From the NCBI GenBank assembly GCA_027422505.1, contig JAPQWV010001366.1, positions 29,217-93,216 of the forward strand: DNA of 64,000 nucleotides, given 5' to 3'. Positions within the stretch are counted from its first letter, which is position 1, and every line of letters starts with the position of its first letter. The stretch is from Craterostigma plantagineum (Eukaryota > Streptophyta > Magnoliopsida > Lamiales > Linderniaceae). A program made the position numbers and the translations under genes. Shown in pieces: positions 1 to 11,403 of the stretch. The notes below the pieces were generated by a model that did not search any database, had not been told where the DNA came from, and worked only from the letters and a program-made list of their open reading frames with translations.

Positions 1-1628
1 CATATAGGTTTCGAAAATGCTTAAATTATCAAAATCCTAAAATTTGTGAAAACCTAAAAATAATGATATTCCTAAAAATAAATAAACCCTAAAATTTAAA
101 ACCCTAGAAGTAGCAAAGTTCTAAAATCCCAAAAATTTATTAACTGAAATATAACGTCGAGACATATAAAAATGTCGAATTATACAAATGTCGAGCACTT
201 AAAGGAAAATGTCGAAGCCCTTGTGAAATGTCGAGCATGTTGAAAATGTCGAGCTCCTTCATTCCTTGAAAAGTCGACATCATTGTAAAATGTCGAGGCA
301 CATAATTGAGCAGAGAATAAATGTCGGGATTATCGAATAGTTATCGAGATCTTTAGTAATATCGAGCTTACAAATGTCGAAGTGTTTCATAAAGATATCG
401 AGATCTTGTTAACTCTATGAGGATGTCGACATCTTTTCATACAATGTCGAGCTCTTAAATGTCGATACAATGTCGAGCTCTATTTCCTAAAATGTCGATA
501 TGTGTTTATAACAAAATGTCGAGATGTATATTGTAATATTATACGTAAGAATCTCGACATGAGACAGGAAATGATTTCGAGTTGTACATGGGATGTCGAG
601 ATTATAAATCAAATGTCGAGGTATAATATCACATAATTTCGACATATGTTTTAGCACATCATTTCGAGATTGTCTCGAGTCTTCACTCGACATTCTTTCT
701 ACAATACTAACATGGTTTCGACATCTACTACACTGAAAATCATTAACTCGTACACCTTCAAAGTCGTTTTCAAAAATCATCCTAATCCCACAAAAATCTT
801 ACACCTTAGATCGTTAAGTTTTCTAAAGGACATAATAAATTCTCAAAACATTATATGCTTGGAAGATTATTAAAACTTCCTTTCTATATATGAATATGAA
901 TTGAAATTTATGAATTTAGGGTTTCTGAACATGGCATATTTCGAATTCTCCTATTCCTATGATTAATACAAAATCACATAAATACTTATATGAATTAAAA
1001 CATAATAACAAAAACCCTAGTATATTGCTTCTAGATTAAAAGTTCTGGGTTGCTAAGCTCCTTATGTTACTAGTGTTTCCTATAAGCATGATAACTAATG
1101 AAATTTCTAGTTGCTCTTTCCTAACCACGAAATCAGTGTACAGAATTATGAGAAATAATTAGCTATTCCAAGGTTAAGAGTTATACCTCACTCGACTGTA
1201 TAGTTTCTCGAGTTGTTAAGTTTCCGAGCTTGCTAAATTCCCTCCTTTTCTCCCTTGTTTCTCACGCTCTTTTCTTGGCTATTTGATCCCTATCTGTTTT
1301 GAGCTAAGCGTGTGGGTGATAATATGCTACGTAACTTTCCTTTTACCTTAAGAAATCAACTTCATTCTTATCTTAAACTCTTTGGGCCATTTAACATATA
1401 ACTTTCGGCCAATTAAGTAAATTGGCCCATTATTATTCCTTTGGACTTCACCTAATTCAGTCCTCATTTATTTCTTGGGCTTCTTAACTTTTGGCTCATA
1501 CTATTTATTTATCTCTCGGGCCCAATTATTTTTCGGCTTGATTCCGAAAATTCGTTTTGTCCGAAACCAACTCCATTAATTTCGAACACTTACAAAAATA
1601 ATCCCGTATTAATTTTACGGGTATTACA
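1..1628 (-). repeat. 3' LTR (partial) of the gag-only Ty3 element
   Basis: Nearly identical to 4469-6100. Its inner edge reads ..GGGTATTACA on the plus strand, which is TGTAATACCC on the element strand. The other edge lies before the window. Confidence 0.9.
150..740. repeat. Dispersed ATGTCGAG/ATGTCGAC oligomer array in LTR (second copy about 4618-5205)
   Basis: About 29 variants of ATGTCGA(G/C) or ATxTCGA(G/C) occur in 590 bp, roughly one per 20 bp, including the perfect 12-bp palindrome GATGTCGACATC near 422. The same array is in the other LTR. The spacing is irregular, so this is not a simple tandem satellite. Confidence 0.85.
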
Positions 1629-1645
1629 ATCTCCTCCCCTTAAAA
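1629..1645 (-). other. Polypurine tract of the gag-only Ty3 element
   Basis: On the minus strand TTTTAAGGGGAGGAGAT directly precedes the LTR start TGTAATACC, as expected for the plus-strand primer. Confidence 0.8.
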
Positions 1646-1986
1646 GGAATTTCGCCCCCGAAATTCGCCGACTGGTGAAACTCGGTTAACGGCTTCTCGT
1701 ATTCTCTAATCTATCTATATTCTGCTAAGGTAGAATTTAGTTCCACCTTCATTTAGGTGACACATTTAAATGTGTGACCCAATTTCTAGGATCATCTAAT
1801 TTCTTATGTCTAGGATCGCTTGTCCATTCTCCATGTCTCCTAGAAATACTTGTTCCTACTTCCATCACACTTCCGCTGCGCAACTCTAACATCTAGTCCG
1901 ACTTACTTAAATGGAGCTGGGATCATTCTCACTTACGTCACACATTTATTCCACACCAATAAACATGCGGCTCCGAATGAGCATGC

Positions 1987-3135
1987 TTATAAGCATTTCG
2001 AGATACCTGTCATCCTTGATGGGCTCGGTTCTTCTTCTTCGCTTGTTAAAGTGTATACTCGGGCTTGTGTCAGTGGAGGTCGTACAGGCACTGGGGCTGG
2101 ATTTCTGGGACGGTATTCTGGACAGTCTTTTACAACATGTCCCAGTTTGCCGCATTTGAAACATTGCGGGTTGAATTTAGGTCCTGCTCCAAAACATAAG
2201 CCGCTATGATATCGTCCGCATTGCGGACATTGGGGATTGATAGTTGGGGGTCGAAACGGAAAATTTGTTGCCCCTAAGTTCGGTCTTGGTCGCCAGTTTT
2301 GTGGTCCTTGGCGAAAATTCTGGTTGTTATTGGGGCCTACTTCAAAGTACTGCCGTTTGTTACTTCCGTTTCCTTGATGATTATCCATTTTCTTCTTCGC
2401 CTCCTGAGATGCCAAAATTTGGGATTCCGCTTGCTCTGCAATCATTGCTCGTTCCGCCACCTGAGCAAATGCTACTCCTCACGTTCCTGCCATGCTAACA
2501 TCTCGGTAGATCTCCGGTTTGAGACCTACCTGGAACCGTTCGATCTTTAGGGCGTCGTTCGCCACCATGTGCGGGGCGAATCGGGACAGTTCCTCAAACT
2601 TGCGGATATATTCCGCGATAGGTCTTTCGCCTTGTTTGAGGTTGATGAATTCGTTCATCTTGCGGGTTCGGTCGTAGGTTGTGAAATACTTGTCGCGGAA
2701 CAGTTGTTCAAATCTTTCCCACGACATAGTCATCGGGTCCTCCAGGATTTTGACGGTGTCCCACCAAAATCTTGCGTTCCCGCGGAGCATGGAGACAGCG
2801 CATAATACTTTCTCATTTTCGGGAATTCGGCTGTAAAGGAACATGTCCTCGATAGTTCGCAGCCAATCCTCGGCCACGGTAGGATCAATAGCGTCCTCAA
2901 AAGTAGGAGGGTTCAATTTTCGGAACCGTTCCCCTATGATCTCTATACGCTCAGGCTGAGGAGACGGTTGGTATGCGGAGGATGCTTGATGTTGGATAAG
3001 AGCATTAATCTGATCCGATTGTCGCTGGATCAGTTCGGTAAGCTTCATAATGGTCGAGTCGCGTTCATGTATTGGGGACTCAGGTTCGTCCCTACGACTC
3101 GAACTACCTACGTTCTCTCTACGGGTTTTCGGCAT
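1987..3135 (-). pseudogene. Retrotransposon gag (Tekay/Del-like), frameshifted
   Basis: Two overlapping frames on the minus strand make one gag. The first (3135-2479, 218 aa) starts MPKTRRENVG and holds a Retrotrans_gag region with TVAEDWLRTIEDMF, GNARFWWD, FRDKYFT and a YIRKFEELSRFAP block. It stops after DVSMAGT, and the second frame (2460-1987) continues with AERAMIAEQAES, a basic Asn/Pro-rich stretch and a CCHC zinc knuckle CFKCGKLGHVVKDC, preceded by a second Cys/His cluster CPQCGRYHSGLC. A single-base indel near 2480 would explain the break. The reading ends at about 1987 without reaching a protease. The capsid part would package element RNA; the knuckle binds nucleic acid. The start is the first Met after the primer-binding site and its leader. 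Confidence 0.88.
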
Positions 3136-3282
3136 TCTTATTCCTATTATCTACAAATAGCCACGTAAGAAACACATCATTTTAAACACATAATCATATC
3201 GTACCGTAAAACTTATAGGCAAGGCTGATCCTCCAGGCTTTTGAGCGGCCGTACTGGACAGTCTACAGAATCTATATCCTAA

Positions 3283-3294
3283 GCTCTGATACCA
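3283..3294 (-). other. Primer-binding site, initiator tRNA-Met type
   Basis: The minus strand reads TGGTATCAGAGC two bases after the LTR end (CCACA-GG-TGGTATCAGAGC). This matches the 3' end complement of plant initiator tRNA-Met, the usual primer for many plant Ty1 and Ty3 elements. It fixes the orientation. Confidence 0.88.
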
Positions 3295-3296
3295 CC

Positions 3297-6100
3297 TGTG
3301 GCGATCCTCACTTTCTAACACTAATTTTGGCGGATTTTCGCAACGTAAGTCGCGGAAGACCCGTTTAACAAAATCTTTTTCTTAAATAAAATACATTACG
3401 ATTAACGTCGTCTACATCATCGTCACTATACAAGGACCGTAGCCCCAAAACGACGAAACGCTCAAAATCCTAATCGCTCCACAGGTCGCATCCATGTACA
3501 GCCCCACCTTCAAAAGTCCGTGGAGCACCGCCGTCAGCCCGCCTCAGCCTCGACGCGCATCAACGTCGGGCTCGGTACCTACAACACGTAAAACCCTGAG
3601 CTATTTGCTCAGTAGGTGAAATATGCGTGAATGCAGCATGCGCTCGATCCCATCCCATACACCTCACAAATGTACGCTCGACTCATCACGACTCATCACA
3701 TCCCATGACTCCCCGTGACTCAACACTATACTCCTCGGGTATCCCATTCAGGTCGCTTTAGAATAGGAAGGCTTCTCAGGTCTCTTTAGAGTCGCCCATT
3801 TCCCCGAGTTGAGGTTCACGCTCGCTCTGCCCACTCAGGTCGCTTTAGAGTGGTACGTACTAGAGCATTGGGCAGCCTACTCAGGTCTCTTTAGAGCGGC
3901 ATACACCCAAACCACTAACGTCCCAACGCTCGGGCGGCCAACTCAGGTCGCTTTGGAGTGGCACGCACCCAAGCACCATCCTATTGCTCGGTCAGCCCAC
4001 TCAGGTCACTTTAGAGTGGTACCTACTGGAGCACGGGCAGCCTACTCAGGTCTCTTTAGAGCGGCGTTCACCCACCCTCTATCCGACACACGGACCAACA
4101 CCACTCGTCGACATCCCGACGTACCGTTCCTCACGGTACTCCATTCCCTCGCACTGACATGGGATGCAAGTGCAGTGCAGATAACGCATGACGTGCAGCA
4201 TGATTACATATGACGTGCAACACATATATAAGATCTAAAACATATGGGCCACGGAATTCACGTAGTCATATAGTTCACATATTCACATAATTCATATAAT
4301 CATGTACGTATAATAATATCACATAGATTCACATAACGGGTTACGTGTCGTAGATGAAAAATCACCTACCTGTCCTCCTGCTACAGTCAATTATGTAATT
4401 CGGTGGAGTCTCTAACTGTAGGTTCTCTGAATATTGAAAATATTTTCACGTTAATAAATTTACTAAGTCATATAGGTTTCGAAAATGCTTAAATTATCAA
4501 AATCCTAAATTTGTGAAAACCTAAAAATAATGATATTCCTAAAAATAAATAAACCCTAAAATATTTAAAACCTAGAAGTAGCAAAGTTCTAAAATCCCAA
4601 AAATTTATTAACTGAAATATAACGTCGAGACATATAAAAATGTCGAATTATACAAATGTCGAGCACTTAAAGGAAAATGTCGAAGCCCTTGTGAAATGTC
4701 GAGCATGTTGAAAATGTCGAGCTCCTTCATTCCTTGAAAAAGTCGACATCATTGTAAAATGTCGAGGCACATAATTGAGCAGAGAATAAATGTCGGGATT
4801 ATCGAATAGTTATCGAGATCTTTAGTAATATCGAGCTTACAAATGTCGAAGTGTTTCATAAAGATATCGAGATCTTGTTAACTCTATGAGGATGTCGACA
4901 TCTTTTCATACAATGTCGAGCTCTTAAATGTCGATACAATGTCGAGCTCTATTTCCTAAAATGTCGATATGTGTTTATAACAAAATGTCGAGATGTATAT
5001 TGTAATATTATACGTAAGAATCTCGACATGAGACAGGAAATGATTTCGAGTTGTACATGGGATGTCGAGATTATAAATCAAATGTCGAGGTATAATATCA
5101 CATAATTTCGACATATGTTTAGCACATCATTTCGAGATTGTCTCGAGTCTTCACTCGACATTCTTTCTACAATACTAACATGGTTTCGACATCTACTACA
5201 CTGAAAATCATTAACTCGTACACCTTCAAAGTCGTTTTCAAAAATCATCCTAATCCCACAAAAATCTTACACCTTAGATCGTTAAGTTTTCTAAAGAACA
5301 TAATAAATTCTCAAAACATTATATGCTTGGAAGATTATTAAAACTTCCTTTCTTAACATATATGAATATGAATTGAAATTTATGAACTTAGGGTTTCTGA
5401 ACATGGCATATTTCGAATTCTCCTATTCCTATGATTAATACAAAATCACATAAATACTTATATGAATTAAAACATAATAACAAAAACCCTAGTATATTGC
5501 TTCTAGATTAAAAGTTCTGGGTTGCTAAGCTCCTTATGTTACTAGCGTTTCCTATAAGCATGATAAACTAATGAAATTTCTAGTTGCTCTTTCCTAACCA
5601 CGAAATCAGTGTACAGAATTATGAGAAATAATTAACTATTCCAAGGTTAAGAGTTATACCTCACTCGACTGTATAGTTTCTCGAGTTGTTAAGTTTCCGA
5701 GCTTGCTAAATTCCCTCCTTTTCTCCCTGTTTTTCACGTTCTTTTCTTGGCTATCTGATCCCTATCTGTTTTGAGCTAAGCGTGTGGGTGATAATATGCT
5801 ACGTAACTTTCCTTTTACCTTAAGAAATCAACTTCATTCTTATCTTAAACTCTTTGGGCCATTTAACATATAACTTTCGGCCAATTAAGTAAATTGGCCC
5901 ATTATTATTCCTTTGGACTTCACCTAATTCAATCCTCATTTATTTCTTGGGCTTCTTAACTTTTTGGCTCATAGTATTTATTTATCTCTCGGGCCCAATT
6001 ATTTTCGGCTTGATTCCGAAAATTCGTTTTGTCCGAAACCAACTCCATTAATTTCGAACACTTACAAAAATAATCCCGTATTAATTTTACGGGTATTACA
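3297..6100 (-). repeat. 5' LTR (2804 bp) of the gag-only Ty3 element
   Basis: Starts TGTAATACCCG at 6100 and ends GATCGCCACA at 3297 on the minus strand, next to the primer-binding site. Its end resembles the end of the solo LTR at 32605-35018 (both share a GTTGCG-AAATCC-CCAAA-TTAG-GAAAG string). It holds two motif arrays, near 4618-5205 and 3746-4075. Confidence 0.88.
3746..4075. repeat. CAGGTCnCTTTAGAG repeat array near the LTR 3' end
   Basis: The core CAGGTC(G/T/A)CTTT(A/G)GAG occurs about eight times with 35-70 bp spacing. Alternate copies are followed by TGGTACG or CGGCATAC-type extensions, suggesting a higher-order unit of two cores. Confidence 0.8.
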
Positions 6101-6775
6101 ATTGTTCAAATTCTTTTGACGCAAATAATAAAACACGGTGAAAATCGAATCCCGATTCGGTCGAAATTGAAGATATTTTATACAAATTTGAGAGACTCAT
6201 ATCCTGAATCGCTGAAAAACCATATTGTCTCTATTGTTCGTCGCTCAAGGTTTGCCAAAATTTAAACACAATCGCCAGATTGTTGCCTAAACCACTGTTT
6301 CGGAAACGTGGTATGGACGGTCCAACATCTGTCCTAGTAACAGTTAATAGGTATTCAAAAACTCTCATTTGGTATACGTTTAGATTTAAAGGTAGCAGTA
6401 AGCTGTATTAGGTACCAAATTCCTATTATCTGGTATCATTATAACAATGAAAACTCGATCGAAATAATTACCGTATATGTTATTTCCATATGCACGAACA
6501 TACAACCTGCACCACACCAGGTTGAGTGTGTCTTAGACGGTTTATTATGTTATGATGTATCGAAATGTTCGATTATACGGGTATATTTTCGGAATTATTT
6601 TGAACCAAATAATAAAATCGGGGAAATCGAATCCCGATTCGGTCGAAATTGAAGTACTTCGTACAAATTCGAGAGACCCATATCCTGATCAAAGCACCGA
6701 GACACTGTGTTGGCTCTATTGTTCGTCGCTCAACGTTGCCAAAATTTAAATACAATCGCTGGATTTTGATCTAAT
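6101..6775. repeat. Duplicated about 160-bp segment (6121-6290 and 6592-6760), non-coding
   Basis: The stretch containing AATAATAAAA, ATCGAATCCCGATTCGGTCG, a ..GAGAGAC(T/C)CATATCCTGA.. block and TTGTTCGTCGCTCAA occurs twice about 470 bp apart with scattered differences. No coding potential is visible. It directly abuts the right LTR edge, so it is the flanking DNA of the first element. Confidence 0.75.
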
Positions 6776-8269
6776 TTTTCGAAATAAGAAAGTGGTACCA
6801 GTAAGTTATTAATTGTTATTCTTTGTGTAACTTGTGTTATCCAGTTTAGGCGGGATTTGCGGGAGGCGGGAATTGTAATATTTGGCAATAAGGGAGCTCG
6901 TCAAATAATGTGGTACATCCCTCTAGTTAAGAGGTATAAAATGTGGCTTATCCGGTACCAAATCACTCATTTCGAATTACATTTTAGACTTACGGGTTTA
7001 ATTTTAGAGTTTTAACGTGAATGGCTCCTAGGTAGTTCTCGGAGGATATGTTGATATTAATAACATTTTAATGTGAAACGTATACAATGCATTTTGATTA
7101 ACAACATAAGGATAGGGTATAGTATATACATTCCAATGGAGGTGATCATCTTGATTACAATACTAGTGATATCAACATTGATCTACTAACCTTAATGTTC
7201 GCATAACATGACTTTTCAATGAATTTTGTAGTTTAGCTTCATCAAATCATATATTTAATGGAAGACAATGCGAATTTGTCTTTTTTTCTCGAGTTGAAGT
7301 GTTTTCAAAGTAACACATTCTGCAAATAAAATAACACATGCATATGTAAAAGAAAAAATTTCATTCAGAATGTTCTATATTGTCAAGGAATATTACCACA
7401 TTACTGCCAATAATACCGAATGTCCGATATAAAATAACAGTACAATTCAAATTTTTAACAGTATTGTAGATACTGATACTGCATAATAAGTTTTGCATAC
7501 CACAATAAAAACTTCATTAATCTCGCTCACAAATCCATATTTTTTTCGATTGTTTAGGGTTTGGGGTCTCGAATTTTGAGTTTATGGTCTATTAAATTGT
7601 TGTTCATGCTTCAATGCTGAACTTTGAATACGTTTGTGATGGAATTCGTAACGTCATGTCTCACAAAAAAACATGCTAGTATATTTTGTAAAAGAAGAGC
7701 TATGTGTTTACATGACTTTTGATCTCAAGTTTCACATATTGATATCAACATTCGCATAACATGTTTTAAGGGAATTTGGTTTGTTAACTTAGTGAAATCA
7801 CATACTTACATGAACATAAATCTTATACATTCGGAAAAAAGTGAAGTTACGAACAAAATTAGTCTAATTAATGATGTTATACTGAAAAGCATATTATGTG
7901 GTATCTATACCAAACATTGTGTCATAATTCGATTGGTCATGTTTCTTTATATCAGACATGTGGTATTATTTGCAGGTAATGTGGTAATATTCTAAAAAAA
8001 TCCTGTTGCAATTTTCTGCCGTTAGCTTATCTGACAGTCCAGAACTTTCTAGAATATTCTTAATAAAGTGTTTTCTTTGCATGTACATGAGGTATAAATG
8101 TTCCAGGAAGTGTTATTCAGTTAAAAATGTATTAATTTGGAGGAAAGCTAATTTTTGTATTATTTTATAATTAACATCAAAATTTTTCGTTCGTTATTAA
8201 GATAGACAATCAAACTAATAACCTCAACATTCGAAAATGTAATAATCAAACTAATAACCTCAAATTTTA
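6776..8269. other. AT-rich non-coding stretch
   Basis: No recognisable gene, RNA or transposon termini. Short open frames are of chance length. An ATCAAACTAATAACCTCAA string is repeated near 8209 and 8245. Confidence 0.6.
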
Positions 8270-9905
8270 TGGTACTGTTTCCGTACGAGCAGAACCTGGT
8301 ACCCAGGTAAGGTGATTTGTTACTGAAATTTAAAATGTTCGGATCTTAGGTCGCGAAAATATTCGTTGTAATTTCGTGTCGATTACTAAGACCTACATCC
8401 GAATTGGTGTGAATTCACATTATTCGAGCACAAACGTCAATATTTCACTCGTGTTTGTACCAAAATTTCCGAATTGAGTTTGAAGCATATTCCAACATAA
8501 CATCAAAAATTTTCGTTTGTTACGAGGACCCATGAGAAATTGAGCTCGATTTTACCTTTTTTCGCTCAATAACGTCGAATATATATGAGATTTCAGGGCG
8601 TTTTGGGTGTCGTACGAATTTTTTATCTTCCTCTTGACACCCTAGTCCGTACTAGTTGCATGTAGTTATTATAGGAAATAAACCGTTTTTGTTTTGTCAT
8701 TTTTTGTTATACATAATGCAACATGTGTTCCTAAGTACTAGTTATCTGTTATTGTTTATGAGGATGTTGTTTCCGAAAGAGACGCAAGTGGTAGCAAGGT
8801 GACGTGATGTGTTACTGGAATTTTTTATCTTTCCGTGACACGTTATTGATTTCTAATTATTATTACTTTTTTTTCGAAGAATTAGTTGTATTAGTGAGGC
8901 AACATTTATTCGTTAGTGTTAAGAATATGGTATAGTTTTTAGTGTTATCGTACGAGCAGAAATTGGTACCCAGATAAAATAATTTGTTACAGAAATTGAA
9001 AAATGTTTGGATCTTACGTCGCGTCAAGATTCGTTGTAATTTCGTGTCGATTACTAAGACCCACATCCGAATTGGTGTGAATCCACATTCTTCGACCACA
9101 AACGTCGAGATTTCACTCGTGTTTGTACCAAAAGTTTGGAACTGAGTTTGAAGCATTATTCCAACATAACATCAAAAATTTTCGTTTGTTACGAGGACCC
9201 ATGAGAATGAGCTCGATTTTACCTTTTTCGCTCAATAAGTCGAAGATATATGAGATTTCGGGGCGTTTTGGGTATCGTACGAATTTTTTATCTTCCTCTT
9301 GACACCCTAGTCCGTACTAGTTGCATGTAGTTATTATAGGAAATAAACTGTTTTTGTTTTCTTATTTTTTGTTATACATTATGCAACATTTGTTCCTATG
9401 TACTAGTCATCTGTTATGAGATGTTGTTTCCGAAGAGACGCAAGTGGTAGCAAGGTGACGTGATGTGTTACTGGAATTTTTTATCTTTGTCATGACACGT
9501 TATTGTTTTCTAATTATTTATTACTTTTTTCTGAAGAATTAGTTGTTATTACTGAGGCACATTTATTCGTTAATGTTAAGAATCTGGTATAGTTTTTGAT
9601 GGTAGTGTTATCGTACGAGCAGAAAGTAGTACCCAGGTAAAGTGATTTGTTACAGAAGGTCGCGTCAAGATTCGTTGTAATTTCTTGTCGATTACTAAGA
9701 CCCACATCCGAATTGGTGTGAATCCACATTCTTCGATCACAAACGTCGATATTTCACTCGTGTTTGTAGCAAAATTTTCGAATTAAGTTTGATGCATTAT
9801 TCCAACATAACATCAAAATTTTCCTTAGTTACGAGAACCCATGAGCAATTGAGCTCGATTTTACCTTTTCCGCTCAATAACGTCGAAGATTTCAGGCGTT
9901 TGGGT
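8270..9905. repeat. About 665-bp tandem repeat, roughly 2.5 copies
   Basis: The anchor GTACGAGCAGAA recurs at 8283, 8950 and 9613, giving periods of 667 and 663 bp. Shared blocks follow in the same order: a GTAATTTCxTGTCGATTACT string, CATCCGAATTGGTGTGAATyCACATT, CACTCGTGTTTGTA, a CATAACATCAAAA block and CTCGATTTTACC. Copy 3 is cut at about 9905. No open frame persists across copies, so it looks like a locally amplified non-coding repeat of unknown class. Confidence 0.85.
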
Positions 9906-10128
9906 GTTGTAATAAATCAACAGATGGCAATTGGGGCTGATGGTTCACACGAGAGGGCTGATGGCATATCTTTGGAAATTTTCGCAACAGATGAGGACAT
10001 ATGGGTCTTTTTAGCACATTTGAGTCCTTAACTCTAAGGCAAACTTGAGATGGATGTATTAAACTGAAATTTAAAGCAATTGGGGCTGAATCCAAATGAA
10101 AGTTGCTTGCCGAAACGAAATAAACTCT

Positions 10129-10138
10129 TATATAAATG
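10129..10138 (+). promoter_or_regulatory. Candidate TATA box for the SPX-MFS gene
   Basis: TATATAAATG lies in a region that becomes pyrimidine- and transcript-like downstream, about 1.27 kb before the start codon. The distance fits a 5' UTR with introns. This is inferred from sequence only. Confidence 0.45.
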
Positions 10139-10159
10139 CAAAGCTCTCGAGTTATTCCA

Positions 10160-11403
10160 TCACAACTTTTTTCCTCTTGAAAGGTTACATTTTGCAAGCT
10201 CCTTTTTTGTTTTTTCTCTCGAACCACACAGCAAAATCACACTCATTGTTGAGTAGATTTTCGTTTGTTGATGCTTATCGACTCCCACGGTAATCAAGGG
10301 ACTGCGTATTTGGTGAAGTATTTAGTTGGCTTCGCGATCGAGCTTCAAGTATCAGCATCTATTGGCAAAACCTTGCTTTGATTCTGCGAACCACGGTATA
10401 CTGCTTTTAAGTGTTCACAGGTAGATGCAATAGAGCAATCTTCTCATTTATAATCGTTGATTTGGCTCTATGTATTAGTGGCTGTCGACTGCATTCTTTT
10501 CTTTCTACTTCTCGGCTTTGTAATAATAAAATCGTGCGGGTTGACAGGTTTTTCGTCTATAGTAATAGATGTAATAGCTTGATCATTATTTTCTCTTCTG
10601 TGAAGCTGATTGATATGGCTTGATCTAGGTCTGAAATGGGTCAGCCCGAACCGCTCGAAAAATCGATATTACATCACATTACTTTTCAATCTTTGTTTTC
10701 ATTGTTGGTCCTAATATTGGGTATGATTTTTTCCTTCGTTTGTCGAAGGATGGACAAAGCTGAAATGTCAGTAGATGGAGTTTAATTCAGCTCTTGCCTT
10801 GTATGAAAGACAATAGTAGGCTAATGAATATTAAACCGTGATTTTTTATTTGATTATTATTGAAAGAAAAGGGGGGAAAGGGTGGGTAGGTATGTGTATA
10901 GATGCATTGTACAGGCACTTTGTGTTATAAAAGAGTTATCTTTCTATACATTGGAGAAATGTTAAACAAGGCCTTGGTTTTCTGTGAGACTCTGGGGTGG
11001 CTATATCTGATTGCCACAGTCATTTATTTGGTATATGGATAGATTTGCAACCTTATTTTCAATTCCATGCTGTAATGGCTGACTAGTCATGTTCGATTCG
11101 TACAATATTAAATGCCTTGCAACTAACTGTCAGTTGTGGTGGTGCATGAAGAGCAGATATATAATTTATTTTGTGGGTCACAAACATAGTTATGAGAGTA
11201 CAACAATAATCCTTCTTCTCTGCTGTCAGTTGTTTAGAACCATAAATGCCTTTGTCATCTGCTGTGATGGATTGCTGCATCTGACACACTTTACCCAAAT
11301 CATCTGAATATTTCTTCGGAGTGCTGTCATTTCGATCTTCAGGTAGATATTAAGTTCATCTTGTTCCTTTCTGAGTTTTTTCTGTTAACATTCACAGATA
11401 AAA
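10160..11403 (+). other. Probable 5' UTR region with intron(s) of the SPX-MFS gene
   Basis: Pyrimidine-rich leader-like sequence follows the TATA candidate. A donor-like site occurs at CACG|GTAATC (about 10290), and a good acceptor, TTCACAG at 11391-11397, lies six bases before the start codon at 11404. A 5' UTR intron is therefore likely, but its donor is not fixed. Confidence 0.45.

Larger units (their letters stand above)
1..6100 (-). mobile_element. Ty3 (Tekay/Del-like) LTR retrotransposon with gag but no pol, truncated by window start
   Basis: The element reads on the minus strand. Its 5' LTR is 3297-6100 and its 3' LTR is 1-1628 (the rest lies before the window). The LTR begins TGTAATACCCG and ends CCACA. 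Between the LTRs lie a primer-binding site (3283-3294), a frameshifted gag (3135-1987) and a polypurine tract next to the 3' LTR. There is no protease, reverse transcriptase or integrase, only about 350 bp between the gag end and the LTR. The shared 1.63 kb of the two LTRs differs at about 20 places, half of them homopolymer length, so the insertion looks recent. LTRs plus gag only is the structure described for plant TR-GAG elements; it would need enzymes in trans. The lineage call rests on the gag sequence. Confidence 0.88.
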
